Part shown: piece by piece, positions 6,944-17,483 of the stretch
Layout: each line of letters starts with the position of its first letter
Position numbering within the stretch: the stretch's first letter is position 1
Source of the DNA: Sulfurivirga caldicuralii
GTDB lineage: Bacteria; Pseudomonadota; Gammaproteobacteria; Thiomicrospirales; Thiomicrospiraceae
Assembly: GCA_015661715.1 (NCBI GenBank)
Contig: DQVN01000008.1
Span: forward strand, 1 to 25,195
Direction: 5' to 3'
Length of the DNA: 25,195 nucleotides
The notes under the pieces: model-generated
Seen by the model: the letters and a program-made list of their open reading frames with translations, nothing else
Told to the model about the DNA's origin: nothing
Database searches by the model: none
Position numbers and translations under genes: made by a program

Positions 6944-8753
6944 CGGCTGCCCCTTTTAATTTTTGCTGTTCAAACCAGCTTTGCCAGAAGGCTTCACTGG
7001 TCAAGTGGGGGTAGGCCTGGCGGTAAGCCCGAATCAGCGCGCGACGCTTTATTATCATCTGTAATGTCAACTTTGACAAACGCCCCATCAGGCGGAAAAA
7101 ACGCCGGTAATCTCGCTTCAACCAAATACCTTGTCGCCCATCCGGTTCCAACTGAAAAACGCTCAATTTCCAAGTAAACATCTCCAGACGCGCATCGCCT
7201 TTTTCGACCACTATGGGCTGTTTTTGCAACAGGAATGGTGGCAACAGATGGCCATTCAGGGTGATGAGTTTTATCAACCTGGCACCCCATATCCGGAGGC
7301 GACTTCTGGGTATTGGTGGATAGGCAATGGAAAAGGCTGAAATGTCTTCTATTGGCTGCGGAGCACTCTCCTCGATCAAGGGACGCAACCGAGGGAAGGT
7401 TTCATGCATGTCTGCATTTCGCGCCCAAAAATCGGGCCCTTTGAGTACATCCTCCAACGCCATCAGCTGCGCCTCTTCAATGGCATAATGAAATCTCAAC
7501 CCGGGGCGTAACCATTGCCACCAAACCATGGCAGTCAAGATTACAGCACCACTGGGCAGCCGTTCAGTCAATAGATGCTGCATAAGATGATGGCGCATAT
7601 CCAGATATTTGCTCACGGGTCCTTCTTTGGCTGTAAAGTCATCTCCCCAAACACTAACACCGTTTAGTGTCTCCAGGTTGAAGCGGTGCGCCAAGCCAAA
7701 CTGTACATCATCCCCACGAACAAAAAAAGGAAATGGATAATGCGTCACATGGTGCAAAGGAAAAGCAAAAAACCACCAACCGCCATAGTCAAAAGGGGTC
7801 GGCAGCTCTACATCAGCCAACACTTTGGATAAGCGTAGATCACGATTGTGCTGCAGAGGCATGCAATGGTAACGAAAACGGGCGCCTTTTTCATGCAACA
7901 GGTAAGCAGGCGCATCTCTCAACATGGCCCCGGCAATGGCCAATCGGTCTTCCTTGGCATAGGCTAGCAACTGAAGGGTGCGCCAGATCGACTCGGGTTC
8001 GCATGCGGCATCATCGTCCATGAACAGACAATGGGTGGCCGGATTTTCATGCTTGAAATGATACAGTCCTCGTGCAAAACCACCCGCACCCCCCAAGTTG
8101 GGGTTGGGAATGACTTGGACGCCGGGCAGTGGCGGTAAGGAAAGATTACGGCCATTGTCCACAATGGCCAGTGCTACGCGGAAAGATGAATCGGCAGACT
8201 GATCAACCTGCTGAATAAACTGACTGAGACGCTGCGCCGAAGCAATAACCGCTTCCTGCCGGTTAAAGGTGGTGATCACCAGTCCCAGATAGACAGATCT
8301 GGCAGGGGGGGTGTAGGTGCCCCACTGGGCTCGATGCAGCCGGGTTGATTGTTCTGTTGAAAGCACGAAAAACAGTCGGTCCCCTTGCTTAATCTCATGA
8401 GGCAAGGGTAGGAAAAAGGTTTCAGCAGAAGTGGTGTCATAAGGCCGCTCCTGGAGCACTTGGGAATAGAACCGTCCCTTGTATCGGCGCTGGCGATAGA
8501 GGGTAATTAAGCCTTTTCCTTCCAAGGAAAGCTTGAGCACAAAGCTTTCACAGGTGGATAGCCGCTGCCATTTGCCGATGGAAAAACCGCCAAACCAGGT
8601 GTCGAAACTGACGGTTGAAGTATCCGCCACGCGCAGGGCTGTCTCTTCCGAGACCACAAGGCCGTTTGTTACCTTGTAGTACAAACGTGTCTCTGAACAC
8701 AGCGTTGGGTCAGGTAAGATGACCGACTGCAACGGATAAAAATGCTCGGACAT
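6936..8753 (-). CDS. glfT2: GlfT2-like polymerising galactofuranosyltransferase
   Basis: The protein has 605 residues with the start at the ATG 8751-8753, 5 bp after the cyclase stop. An upstream in-frame extension overlaps the cyclase and is rejected. The architecture matches mycobacterial GlfT2 (about 637 residues). An N-terminal beta-sandwich contains FDTWFGGFSIGKW and FVLKLSLEGKGLITLYR. A GT-A domain follows with TTFNR (161-165), NLGGAGGF (219-226), metal-binding DDD (246-248), the paired Trp acceptor site in YGGWWFF (326-327) and catalytic VRGDD (348-349). The C-terminal half is helical. GlfT2 extends galactan from UDP-Galf with alternating linkages; here the linkage pattern is unknown. 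One oddity is that the position of the GlfT2 metal-ligand His, in the motif (I/V)WH, reads VWG (Gly370), followed by DD. Its genomic partners glf, galE and the GlfT1-like gene fit galactan synthesis. Confidence 0.85.
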   Translation of the reverse strand: MSEHFYPLQSVILPDPTLCSETRLYYKVTNGLVVSEETALRVADTSTVSFDTWFGGFSIGKWQRLSTCESFVLKLSLEGKGLITLYRQRRYKGRFYSQVLQERPYDTTSAETFFLPLPHEIKQGDRLFFVLSTEQSTRLHRAQWGTYTPPARSVYLGLVITTFNRQEAVIASAQRLSQFIQQVDQSADSSFRVALAIVDNGRNLSLPPLPGVQVIPNPNLGGAGGFARGLYHFKHENPATHCLFMDDDAACEPESIWRTLQLLAYAKEDRLAIAGAMLRDAPAYLLHEKGARFRYHCMPLQHNRDLRLSKVLADVELPTPFDYGGWWFFAFPLHHVTHYPFPFFVRGDDVQFGLAHRFNLETLNGVSVWGDDFTAKEGPVSKYLDMRHHLMQHLLTERLPSGAVILTAMVWWQWLRPGLRFHYAIEEAQLMALEDVLKGPDFWARNADMHETFPRLRPLIEESAPQPIEDISAFSIAYPPIPRSRLRIWGARLIKLITLNGHLLPPFLLQKQPIVVEKGDARLEMFTWKLSVFQLEPDGRQGIWLKRDYRRFFRLMGRLSKLTLQMIIKRRALIRAYRQAYPHLTSEAFWQSWFEQQKLKGAAGE

Positions 8754-8758
8754 GTCGA

Positions 8759-10516
8759 TTAGGTATCCAAAATTGTCACTTGATGTTTGATTTGCTCTAC
8801 AAATGGCGCACACTGTCGGCATGCTGCATTCAGCGACTGCTTTGAGAACACTATTTGACCCGCCACATCATTGGCTTGCTCCAATAAGCGCGCCGCCCTA
8901 TTGACGGTATCACCAATCGCTGTATAGGTATGTCGGTAGTGGGTTCCCAAATCCCCCACCATCGCTTCACCCGTATGCACAGCGATGTGTATTCTAACCG
9001 GTGATTGATCGGGGTTGCGGGCATTCCATTCCGCTAAAGCCCGTTGCATGGACAAAGCACAGCGCATGGCACGGCAAGCATGATCCGGCTGTTCCACCGG
9101 GGCATTCCAAAATGCCATTACCGCATCACCGATATATTTATCCACGGTGCCCTGGTGGCGATGAACCTGCTCGGTGAGGATAGTCAGTACTTGTCGTGTT
9201 ATCTCCGCCAACTTTTCTGTGCTGAGCTGTTTGGATAGCTGAGTAAACCCTGTGATATCGGCAAACAGAACGGTTATTTGCTTTTTTTGCGGCGCCAAGG
9301 TGTCTTGAGGCGCCTGAAGTAGTTGAGATACCACTTCAGGTGATACATAGCCTTCAAACAGGCGTCGAATGTGTCGTTGTTGTTGATAAAGCCGCCACCA
9401 AGCCCAGGGTAACAGCGTCAAGATCATCAAGCCACTTGCCATCCACGGCACGGTGACGGGAAAATAAATTCGACTGTGCCATAACAGATAAGCGCTGCCC
9501 ATCCAGCCCACGGCAATCACCAATGCAACCACTAATGCCGCATAAAGGCGCTTGCGCACGATAAGCACCGTCATGCCCACCACAAGAAGGGTCAAACTCA
9601 CCCATACAAACCACAGTGGCGAGATGGGCGGGCTGGGCAAGGGACGCAACAGCCCGTCCAGCAACTCCGCATGGACAACCACACCTGGCATCCACGGATG
9701 GATGGGCGTGGCCACCTTATCCCCCAAACCCAGTGCCGATGATCCGATCAGTACCCAGCGCCCCTTGAGCATTGCTGGATCGGCCTGCCCCAACAACAAC
9801 CGCCAAGCCGGAAGCGCAAGCCAATTTTGTGGACGAATCCGATAAGGCACGGTCACGAATGTGGCCTGTACAGTGGATGTGCGTTCCAACATGGCGGCAC
9901 TCAAGAAAGGCCAGGTCTGCCGGTTGAATCGAATCCACTCGGGTAAGCGCCGGAGCAGGCCATCTGCATCCAACCAAGGGGTAATATGGCCGGCACACCT
10001 GGCTGCCTTGGCAAGCTGGGGATAGTTCCCCACATAGCCTGACGCGGCTATCGCCGCTGCTCCTGGGGAAACAGGCCAACCTGTTGCCAGAGCACCAATG
10101 TGACGCGGCTGAGAACCATGGAGATCAAACGCTTGCGCAATACAGATGCGTACAGTGCTGTTTTGCACCTGATGTGCCAATGCCTGGTCCGCTTGCGCAT
10201 CCCGTGGCTCCGGGAAGACAATGTCCAGACCGATTCCCAAGGGTTGGGCTTGCTCGATCGTCTGTAACAACTTACCTATGACATCACGCGGCCAAGGCCA
10301 CGGGGCAATACGCTGCAGGCTTTGATCATCAATATCTACGATCACGATATCATCAGGTATGCGCTGGGTCAGTTGCCACCGGGTGAATGCATCTAAGACA
10401 GGTTGGTCAAAGTGTTTTAACCACTGGGGCTGCTGCATGATCAATAGACTGCCCGCCACCTCCACCAACAATGCTATGAAAAAAGGGATGGCTAAACGAC
10501 GGGTAAACCCGCTCAT
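8759..10516 (-). CDS. CHASE2-domain membrane adenylate cyclase (class III)
   Basis: This 585-residue protein converts ATP to cAMP in response to a periplasmic signal. One membrane span (about 8-27) is followed by a periplasmic CHASE2 domain (about 35-295) with DIVIVDIDDQSL, WPWPRD and GLDIVFPE. Three membrane helices (about 300-372) lead to a cyclase catalytic domain (about 410-585). The catalytic residues are visible: metal Asp420 in LFADITGF, Lys460 and metal Asp464 in VDKYIGDAVMAFW, Thr532 in YTAIGD, Asn539 and Arg543 in GDTVNRAARL. The Lys/Thr purine-selecting pair indicates adenylate rather than guanylate cyclase. The start ATG has the Shine-Dalgarno AAGGTGAG. The gene sits between galE (7-bp gap) and the GlfT2-like gene (5-bp gap), so it is almost certainly co-transcribed with the glycan genes. 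The signal it senses is unknown. Confidence 0.93.
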   Translation of the reverse strand: MSGFTRRLAIPFFIALLVEVAGSLLIMQQPQWLKHFDQPVLDAFTRWQLTQRIPDDIVIVDIDDQSLQRIAPWPWPRDVIGKLLQTIEQAQPLGIGLDIVFPEPRDAQADQALAHQVQNSTVRICIAQAFDLHGSQPRHIGALATGWPVSPGAAAIAASGYVGNYPQLAKAARCAGHITPWLDADGLLRRLPEWIRFNRQTWPFLSAAMLERTSTVQATFVTVPYRIRPQNWLALPAWRLLLGQADPAMLKGRWVLIGSSALGLGDKVATPIHPWMPGVVVHAELLDGLLRPLPSPPISPLWFVWVSLTLLVVGMTVLIVRKRLYAALVVALVIAVGWMGSAYLLWHSRIYFPVTVPWMASGLMILTLLPWAWWRLYQQQRHIRRLFEGYVSPEVVSQLLQAPQDTLAPQKKQITVLFADITGFTQLSKQLSTEKLAEITRQVLTILTEQVHRHQGTVDKYIGDAVMAFWNAPVEQPDHACRAMRCALSMQRALAEWNARNPDQSPVRIHIAVHTGEAMVGDLGTHYRHTYTAIGDTVNRAARLLEQANDVAGQIVFSKQSLNAACRQCAPFVEQIKHQVTILDT

Positions 10517-10523
10517 GATCCGC

Positions 10524-12696
<2,173 letters not shown>

Positions 12697-13365
12697 ATGG
12701 ATAAGATCGATCTTTCCCACTTCCCACTTTTTCGCAATGTGCCGGAAAGCACGCTCAGCAACATCCAAAAAAAGCTGAAAGTCCGCCTGTATCCGAAAAA
12801 GACGGTTATTTTAAAGAAAGGGGAACCCAGCCGTCACCTACTTTTCCTCGTGAGCGGACAAGCCGATATCATCGACTTTGACAGCGAGGGTGGCGAAGTC
12901 TGGATCGCCACCCTTGAGCCTGGGGACCATTTCGGCGAACTGGCGCTGATTCTGAATGAGCCCCGTTCTGCTGACGTGATTGCAACTTCTCCGTCATCCG
13001 TCGCCTTTCTATCCAAGAATGAAGCTCTCAGCTTGCTGACCGAACACCCTATCATTGCCCGAAACATGATGGAGCACCTGGCCCTGACCATCAAACAGCA
13101 AAACTTGCATTTGCATATGCTTAACCAACCCAGCGCCACGGAACGGATCAAGGCGCTATTGTTGCTCAAAGCGCGTCGCTATGCGGGCGATCTGCTGGTG
13201 GTGGAAAACTTGCCATCCCAGGCGCAACTGGCCAAAATGGCCAATACCAGTCGGGAGACGGTTTCGCGCACCCTGGCAAAGTTGTGTCGGGAGGGGGTGC
13301 TGGAAAAGGATTATAAACGCCTGATCATCCGCAAGCCGGATGCCTTGATGGAGAGCAATGAATGA
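12697..13365 (+). CDS. Crp/Fnr-family transcriptional regulator, Crp-like
   Basis: This 222-residue cyclic-nucleotide-responsive regulator has an N-terminal beta-roll (about 8-115) with the phosphate-binding cassette GDHFGELALILNEPRSA. Gly80, Glu81, Arg90 and Ser91 correspond to the cAMP-contacting residues of E. coli Crp. A dimerisation helix (about 115-145) is followed by a winged helix-turn-helix (about 172-215). The recognition helix SRETVSRTL retains Arg186, Glu187 and Arg191, equivalent to E. coli Arg180, Glu181 and Arg185, so TGTGA half-sites are the expected target. The E. coli C-helix Thr127/Ser128 pair is not obviously kept (Gln/Asn by alignment from the HTH side), so ligand specificity is less sure. 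No Cys cluster for an iron-sulphur centre is present, arguing against Fnr. The stop overlaps the dihydroorotase start as ATGA. The start has no clear Shine-Dalgarno, and an in-frame TAA lies just upstream. Confidence 0.88.
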   Translation: MDKIDLSHFPLFRNVPESTLSNIQKKLKVRLYPKKTVILKKGEPSRHLLFLVSGQADIIDFDSEGGEVWIATLEPGDHFGELALILNEPRSADVIATSPSSVAFLSKNEALSLLTEHPIIARNMMEHLALTIKQQNLHLHMLNQPSATERIKALLLLKARRYAGDLLVVENLPSQAQLAKMANTSRETVSRTLAKLCREGVLEKDYKRLIIRKPDALMESNE

Positions 13366-14693
13366 GTTCACTACTGATCAAAAACGCCACGGTGGTCAAT
13401 GAGGGGCACATCTTCGCCGCTGATGTATATATCGCCCAGGGCCGTATTGAGCAGGTCGCTAGCCAGATCGACCGGGACGCTGCGCAGACCATCGATGCCG
13501 AAGGGTTGCACTTGTTGCCGGGTTTTATCGATGATCAGGTGCATTTCCGCGAGCCGGGGCTGACCCATAAGGCGGATATTGCCTCTGAGTCCCGGGCGGC
13601 CCTGGCGGGGGGGACTACCAGCTTTATGGAGATGCCCAATGTGAAACCGCCGACGGTCACCCTGGCGGCGCTGGAGGCGAAGTTTGCCCGGGCGGCAGAA
13701 GTCAGTTGGGTGAACTACAGTTTTTACCTGGGGGCGACCAATGACAATGTGGAGGAGATCAAGCGGCTGGATCCCAACGCGGCCTGCGGGGTGAAGATCT
13801 TTATGGGTAGCTCCACCGGCAATATGTTGGTAGATCGGGATGAGGCCTTGCGCCAGATCTTTCTCAACAGCCCCACGCTGATTGCCACCCACTGCGAAGA
13901 TACGCCCATGATTGAAGCGCGGGAAGCGGAATATCGGCAAAAATACGGTGATGCGGTGCCCTTCTCCGCTCACCCGGAGATCCGTTGCCGTGAGGCTTGC
14001 TACAAGTCCTCATCCCAGGCGGTTGCGCTGGCAAAAGAAACAGGGGCTAATCTACACATTCTGCATATCACCACTGCTGAGGAGCTGGCGCTGTTTTCTC
14101 CGGGCCCGGTGGAGGGCAAGCAGATCACCAGCGAGGCCTGTGTGCACCATTTGTGGTTCTGTGATGACGACTATGAAGAGAAGGGCAGCCTGATCAAGTG
14201 CAACCCGGCGATCAAGTCAGCGGCGGACCGGCAGGCCATCCGCCAGGCGGTAATCGATGGGCGCATCGATGTCATTGCCACCGACCACGCGCCCCATACG
14301 CTGGTGGAAAAGTCGCAATCCTATTTCCAGGCGCCTGCCGGGCTGCCGCAGGTGCAGCGCAGTTTGCAGGCGCTGCTGGATCTGTATCATCAGGGTGTCT
14401 TCTCGCTGCCGCTGATTGTGGAGAAGACCAGCCATGCGGTGGCCAAGCGTTTTCAAATAAAAGAGCGGGGCTTCATCCGCGAGGGTTACTGGGCTGATCT
14501 GGTATTGGTGGATCTCAACCGGCCAGAAATGGACACGCGCGAGGCGGCGTTATACAAATGCGGCTGGTCGCCATGGGAGGGACACACATTCCAAAGTACC
14601 ATTATGGGCACCCTGGTCAATGGCCAGTTGAAGTACTGGCAAGGCCAGTTTGCACCATTTACCCCGGGCGCACGCCTGACCTTCACCCGCTGA
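13362..14693 (+). CDS. pyrC: Dihydroorotase (class I type)
   Basis: This 443-residue amidohydrolase-fold enzyme interconverts carbamoyl aspartate and dihydroorotate in pyrimidine synthesis. Visible active-site elements are DDQVHFREPG (57-66), the GGTTSFMEMPN block, carboxylated Lys145 in GVKIFMGS, His177 in THCED, His235 in LHILHITT and the catalytic Asp308 in ATDHAPH. The first metal-ligand His of the usual HxH is Gln59, so the motif reads QVH. I recall the same IDDQVHFREPG in Bacteroidetes dihydroorotases, which suggests a subfamily trait rather than loss of function. Other amidohydrolases (allantoinase, hydantoinase) are less likely given the REPG and MEMPN blocks. It is translationally coupled to the crp-like gene and followed by a hairpin. 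Confidence 0.88.
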   Translation: MSSLLIKNATVVNEGHIFAADVYIAQGRIEQVASQIDRDAAQTIDAEGLHLLPGFIDDQVHFREPGLTHKADIASESRAALAGGTTSFMEMPNVKPPTVTLAALEAKFARAAEVSWVNYSFYLGATNDNVEEIKRLDPNAACGVKIFMGSSTGNMLVDRDEALRQIFLNSPTLIATHCEDTPMIEAREAEYRQKYGDAVPFSAHPEIRCREACYKSSSQAVALAKETGANLHILHITTAEELALFSPGPVEGKQITSEACVHHLWFCDDDYEEKGSLIKCNPAIKSAADRQAIRQAVIDGRIDVIATDHAPHTLVEKSQSYFQAPAGLPQVQRSLQALLDLYHQGVFSLPLIVEKTSHAVAKRFQIKERGFIREGYWADLVLVDLNRPEMDTREAALYKCGWSPWEGHTFQSTIMGTLVNGQLKYWQGQFAPFTPGARLTFTR

Positions 14694-14696
14694 AAG

Positions 14697-14715
14697 CGCA
14701 GAGGAAACCTCTGCG
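14697..14715 (+). terminator. Stem-loop after the dihydroorotase gene
   Basis: CGCAGAGG-AAA-CCTCTGCG is a perfect 8-bp stem with a 3-base loop beginning 4 bases after the stop codon. No U-tract follows, so it is either a factor-dependent terminator element or a 3' stabilising structure. It marks the end of the crp-dihydroorotase unit. Confidence 0.5.
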
Positions 14716-14794
14716 TGTACCAGCCGCTCTCGCATTGGTGTAATATGCCCAGATAGGGCTGACAAAATCCCACCTTGTTCAGGAGTGCATCGCC

Positions 14795-16168
14795 ATGGCT
14801 GAATTTGTTTCCATCAATCCCGCAACCGGTGAAGAAAATGCGCGCATCCCTGTGTGGGATGATACCCAATTAACCCAAGCGCTGACCCATGCTGGCTATG
14901 CGTTTCGCGACTGGGTGCATGAAAGCACTATTGCGTTGCGCTGTGAACTGCTGGGAAATTTGGGGCGGCTTTTGCGCGCTAAGAAAAGCGAGCTGGCGGC
15001 TTTGATCACCCGCGAGATGGGTAAGCGCATTGTGGAGGCGGAGGCGGAAATTGAAAAGTGCGCCTGGCTGTGCGACTACTATGCCGAAACGGCAGCAGAG
15101 GCGCTGGCGGATGAGCCGGTGACAACGGAAGCCCGGCGCACGCTGGTGGTCTATCAGCCTCTAGGCATCATTCTGGCAGTGATGCCGTGGAATTTTCCCT
15201 TCTGGCAGGTGTTTCGCGCTGCTGTTCCGGCACTGGCGGCCGGCAATGCCATGGTATTGAAACATGCCAGCAGTGTGCCCTTGTGCGCCTTGGCTATCGA
15301 GGGATTGATAAAAGAGGCCGGCTTTCCGGAAAATCTGTTCACCACGCTGATGATCAACGCCGATCAGGTGGAGAAAGTGATTGCCCATGACGCCATTCGT
15401 GGTGTCGCCCTGACCGGTTCGGAAGCGGCCGGTCGTGCGGTGGCAGCGGCAGCCGGGCGGGCGTTGAAAAAGTGTGTGCTGGAATTGGGCGGCTCCGATC
15501 CTTTTATCATCCTGCCGGATGCGGATCTGGATCAGGTGGTGGAGATGGCCCTCAAAGCCCGTTTCCAGAACATGGGCCAAAGCTGCATCGCCGCCAAGCG
15601 TTTTCTGGTGGATGAAACCCAAGCGCCTGAATTTATCGAACGCTTCCGCGAGGCCATCGAAAGCTACTTCGTACCCGGAGACCCCATGGATCCGGCCACC
15701 ACTTTGGCGCCCATGGCGCGGCAGAATCTGCTGGATGAGCTGCACAATCAGGTCATTCGCGCCCAGGACTTCGGCGCTCAGGTCATCATCGGTGGGCAGC
15801 AACTGGAACGGCCGGGCAGTTACTATGCCCCCACCCTGCTCACCCATATCACCACCGCCAACCCGGCATTCCAGGAAGAACTATTCGGGCCAGTGGCCAC
15901 CATCACCACCTATACGGAACCCTCCCATGCCCTGGGGCTGGCCAATGCCACCCGTTTCGGCCTGGGCGGCTCTGTGTGGACAGAGGACGCCGCAACAGGT
16001 GAGGCCATCGCCCGTGGCCTGCAGTGTGGCTGTGCTTTTGTCAATGAGATGGTACGCTCCGATCCACGCCTGCCCTTCGGCGGGGTCAAGGATTCCGGCT
16101 TCGGCCGGGAGTTGGGTGTGTTCGGCATCAGGGAGTTCGTTAATATCAAAACCCTGTGGATCGCTTGA
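14795..16168 (+). CDS. NAD(P)-dependent succinate-semialdehyde-type aldehyde dehydrogenase
   Basis: This 457-residue aldehyde dehydrogenase probably oxidises succinate semialdehyde to succinate, as in E. coli Sad (YneI) and GabD. It shows the cofactor block [13 protein letters not shown] (129-141), LKHASS (155-160), [16 protein letters not shown], the general base Glu230 in ELGGSDPF, catalytic Cys264 in [12 protein letters not shown], and the terminal [21 protein letters not shown] and QSCIAAKRF are closer to the Sad subgroup than to GabD (GQVCVCANR). The length is typical. It has its own ribosome site (CAGGAG, about 9 bp upstream) after a 79-bp gap following the hairpin, so it is probably a separate unit. 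Exact substrate and cofactor preference are uncertain. Confidence 0.88.
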   Translation: MAEFVSINPATGEENARIPVWDDTQLTQALTHAGYAFRDWVHESTIALRCELLGNLGRLLRAKKSELAALITREMGKRIVEAEAEIEKCAWLCDYYAETAAEALADEPVTTEARRTLVVYQPLGIILAVMPWNFPFWQVFRAAVPALAAGNAMVLKHASSVPLCALAIEGLIKEAGFPENLFTTLMINADQVEKVIAHDAIRGVALTGSEAAGRAVAAAAGRALKKCVLELGGSDPFIILPDADLDQVVEMALKARFQNMGQSCIAAKRFLVDETQAPEFIERFREAIESYFVPGDPMDPATTLAPMARQNLLDELHNQVIRAQDFGAQVIIGGQQLERPGSYYAPTLLTHITTANPAFQEELFGPVATITTYTEPSHALGLANATRFGLGGSVWTEDAATGEAIARGLQCGCAFVNEMVRSDPRLPFGGVKDSGFGRELGVFGIREFVNIKTLWIA

Positions 16169-16215
16169 TAAGGTTACTTTCACCCCCATGTAAACCTTAC
16201 ACCCTTTGTAAGGAG
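16169..16215 (+). promoter_or_regulatory. Two competing hairpins, one covering the DUF308 gene ribosome site
   Basis: Segment 1 (16169-16177, TAAGGTTAC) can pair with segment 2 (16190-16199, GTAAACCTTA) with one bulge. The 3' part of segment 2 (16195-16200, CCTTAC) can instead pair with segment 3 (16208-16213, GTAAGG), which contains most of the AAGGAG ribosome site at 16210-16215. The two folds exclude each other, so the leader could switch access to the ribosome site. This is read from the sequence only. Confidence 0.4.
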
Positions 16216-16222
16216 AAGTACC

Positions 16223-16789
16223 ATGAGCCTGTATCTACATATTGAACCCGGCCCCGTGGCGGAAAAACTGGGCAAACGCACGCTGTGGCTGGGTATCGCA
16301 CTGGTCGTAGTAGGCACCATTGGCATCATCCTGCCGGAGTTGTTGGCACTGACCATCAGCTACTTCATCGCCTGGCTACTGATTCTGGCCGCTGTTCTCC
16401 TGGGGTATTTGACCTGGTCGATGCCTGTGCGCGATACGGGCAACTGGATCAAGGTCGGTGTGCTGTTCATTTTGGGCGTACTCCTGGTGATCCTGCCGCA
16501 AGTGGGTGTCGCCACACTGACGCTGTTGCTGGCTTTCTACTTTTTGCTGGATGCGTTGACCAATTTTATGCTGGCAAAACAGATCTACCCCTTCGATGGC
16601 TGGGGCTGGATGGCTTTTAACGGGCTGCTGACCTTTCTGCTGGCCCTGCTGGCATTGTGGGACTTTCCCGACAACAGCGGTATCTTTCTGGGCGTGATTG
16701 TGGGTGTGAGCCTGCTATTGGATGGTATCGTCTTTGCCCGCATCGGTTGGGCGCTGAAGCGGCGACATGAGGTGGTCATGAATGACTGA
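16223..16789 (+). CDS. HdeD-like (DUF308) inner-membrane protein
   Basis: This 188-residue protein has six predicted membrane helices at about 20-40, 42-66, 75-92, 95-117, 128-145 and 152-172. Pairs of hydrophobic segments have the repeated pattern G-x-x-L-x-(I/V)LP (GIILPELLALTIS, LVILPQVGVATLT) that marks the HdeD/DUF308 family. E. coli HdeD is linked to acid resistance at high cell density, but the molecular activity of the family is not known, so no function is assigned. A strong Shine-Dalgarno AAGGAG lies 7 bp upstream and is partly within a possible hairpin. The last 8 bp overlap the next gene. Confidence 0.87.
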   Translation: MSLYLHIEPGPVAEKLGKRTLWLGIALVVVGTIGIILPELLALTISYFIAWLLILAAVLLGYLTWSMPVRDTGNWIKVGVLFILGVLLVILPQVGVATLTLLLAFYFLLDALTNFMLAKQIYPFDGWGWMAFNGLLTFLLALLALWDFPDNSGIFLGVIVGVSLLLDGIVFARIGWALKRRHEVVMND

Positions 16790-17435
16790 TGTGCTCATTT
16801 CCCTCAACCGCGGCAGCCGTCGCACCTTTCACTGGCGCCAGCGGGAGGTGGCAAGCTGCATTATCAAACACCCCCTCTATATTGCCGAAATGCTGACCCC
16901 AACCGGCTTAGCGGATGACTGCCAGGTAGACCACAAAAATCATGGCGGCCCCGACAAGGCGCTTCTGGTCATTCCAGCAGCCAACTACGCCCGCTTTGGT
17001 GTGCACAAGCATTGGGGTTTTTTGGGTGAGAACCTGACTTTTCCAGACCGGCTGGACGAAAAGTGTGTACATTTGGGTGATCGTTTCCAACTGGGAGATG
17101 TGCTGTTGGAAGTGACGCAGCCCCGCAGCCCCTGCTGGAAGCTGGATGAATTGGCTAAAACGCAGGCGGGCAAACACCATTTTCTACAGACCTACGCCGG
17201 TTCCGGCCATGTGGGATTTTATGTGCGCGTGCTCAGAACAGGTCTGCTATGCGCCGGTCTATCCATTGAGCATCAACCTGCCGAGCAGCCAGCCCCCAGT
17301 ATCCACGCCCTGTTTCTGGCCAAACACGGCGGCGGCAAAACAGCAGAGCAACGCTCCATTATCGAACAAGCCCTGGCCCATCCCGCCCTCTCTACTGCCT
17401 GGCGCGAGGAGCTTGGCCAATTGCTCAAGCGCTAA
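16782..17435 (+). CDS. yiiM: MOSC-domain protein, YiiM-like
   Basis: This 217-residue protein shows the MOSC-domain motifs VDHKNHGGPDKALLVIP, GENLTF, LGDRFQLGDVLLEVTQPRSPCWKL and, at the C-terminus, the small 3-alpha region. The conserved Cys in QPRSPCWKL is the presumed molybdenum-cofactor sulphur ligand. E. coli YiiM (about 224 residues) uses molybdenum cofactor to reduce N-hydroxylated bases such as 6-hydroxylaminopurine; a similar detoxifying role is inferred here. The ATG lies inside the end of the DUF308 gene (8-bp overlap), so the two are coupled. Confidence 0.9.
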   Translation: MTDVLISLNRGSRRTFHWRQREVASCIIKHPLYIAEMLTPTGLADDCQVDHKNHGGPDKALLVIPAANYARFGVHKHWGFLGENLTFPDRLDEKCVHLGDRFQLGDVLLEVTQPRSPCWKLDELAKTQAGKHHFLQTYAGSGHVGFYVRVLRTGLLCAGLSIEHQPAEQPAPSIHALFLAKHGGGKTAEQRSIIEQALAHPALSTAWREELGQLLKR

Positions 17436-17483
17436 GCCATTCTAAAGCTCTGGTTCAGGGTAATGTTCAATTTCTCCCAAACC

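Noticed and set aside
15474..16193. 239-residue plus-strand frame inside the aldehyde dehydrogenase
   Set aside because: It is a frame-shifted reading of a clear dehydrogenase; the translation is Trp/Pro/Ser-rich and non-protein-like.
17436..17483. Terminator between the convergent MOSC and Rpn-family genes
   Set aside because: Only 4-bp stems can be drawn and there is no U-tract on either strand.
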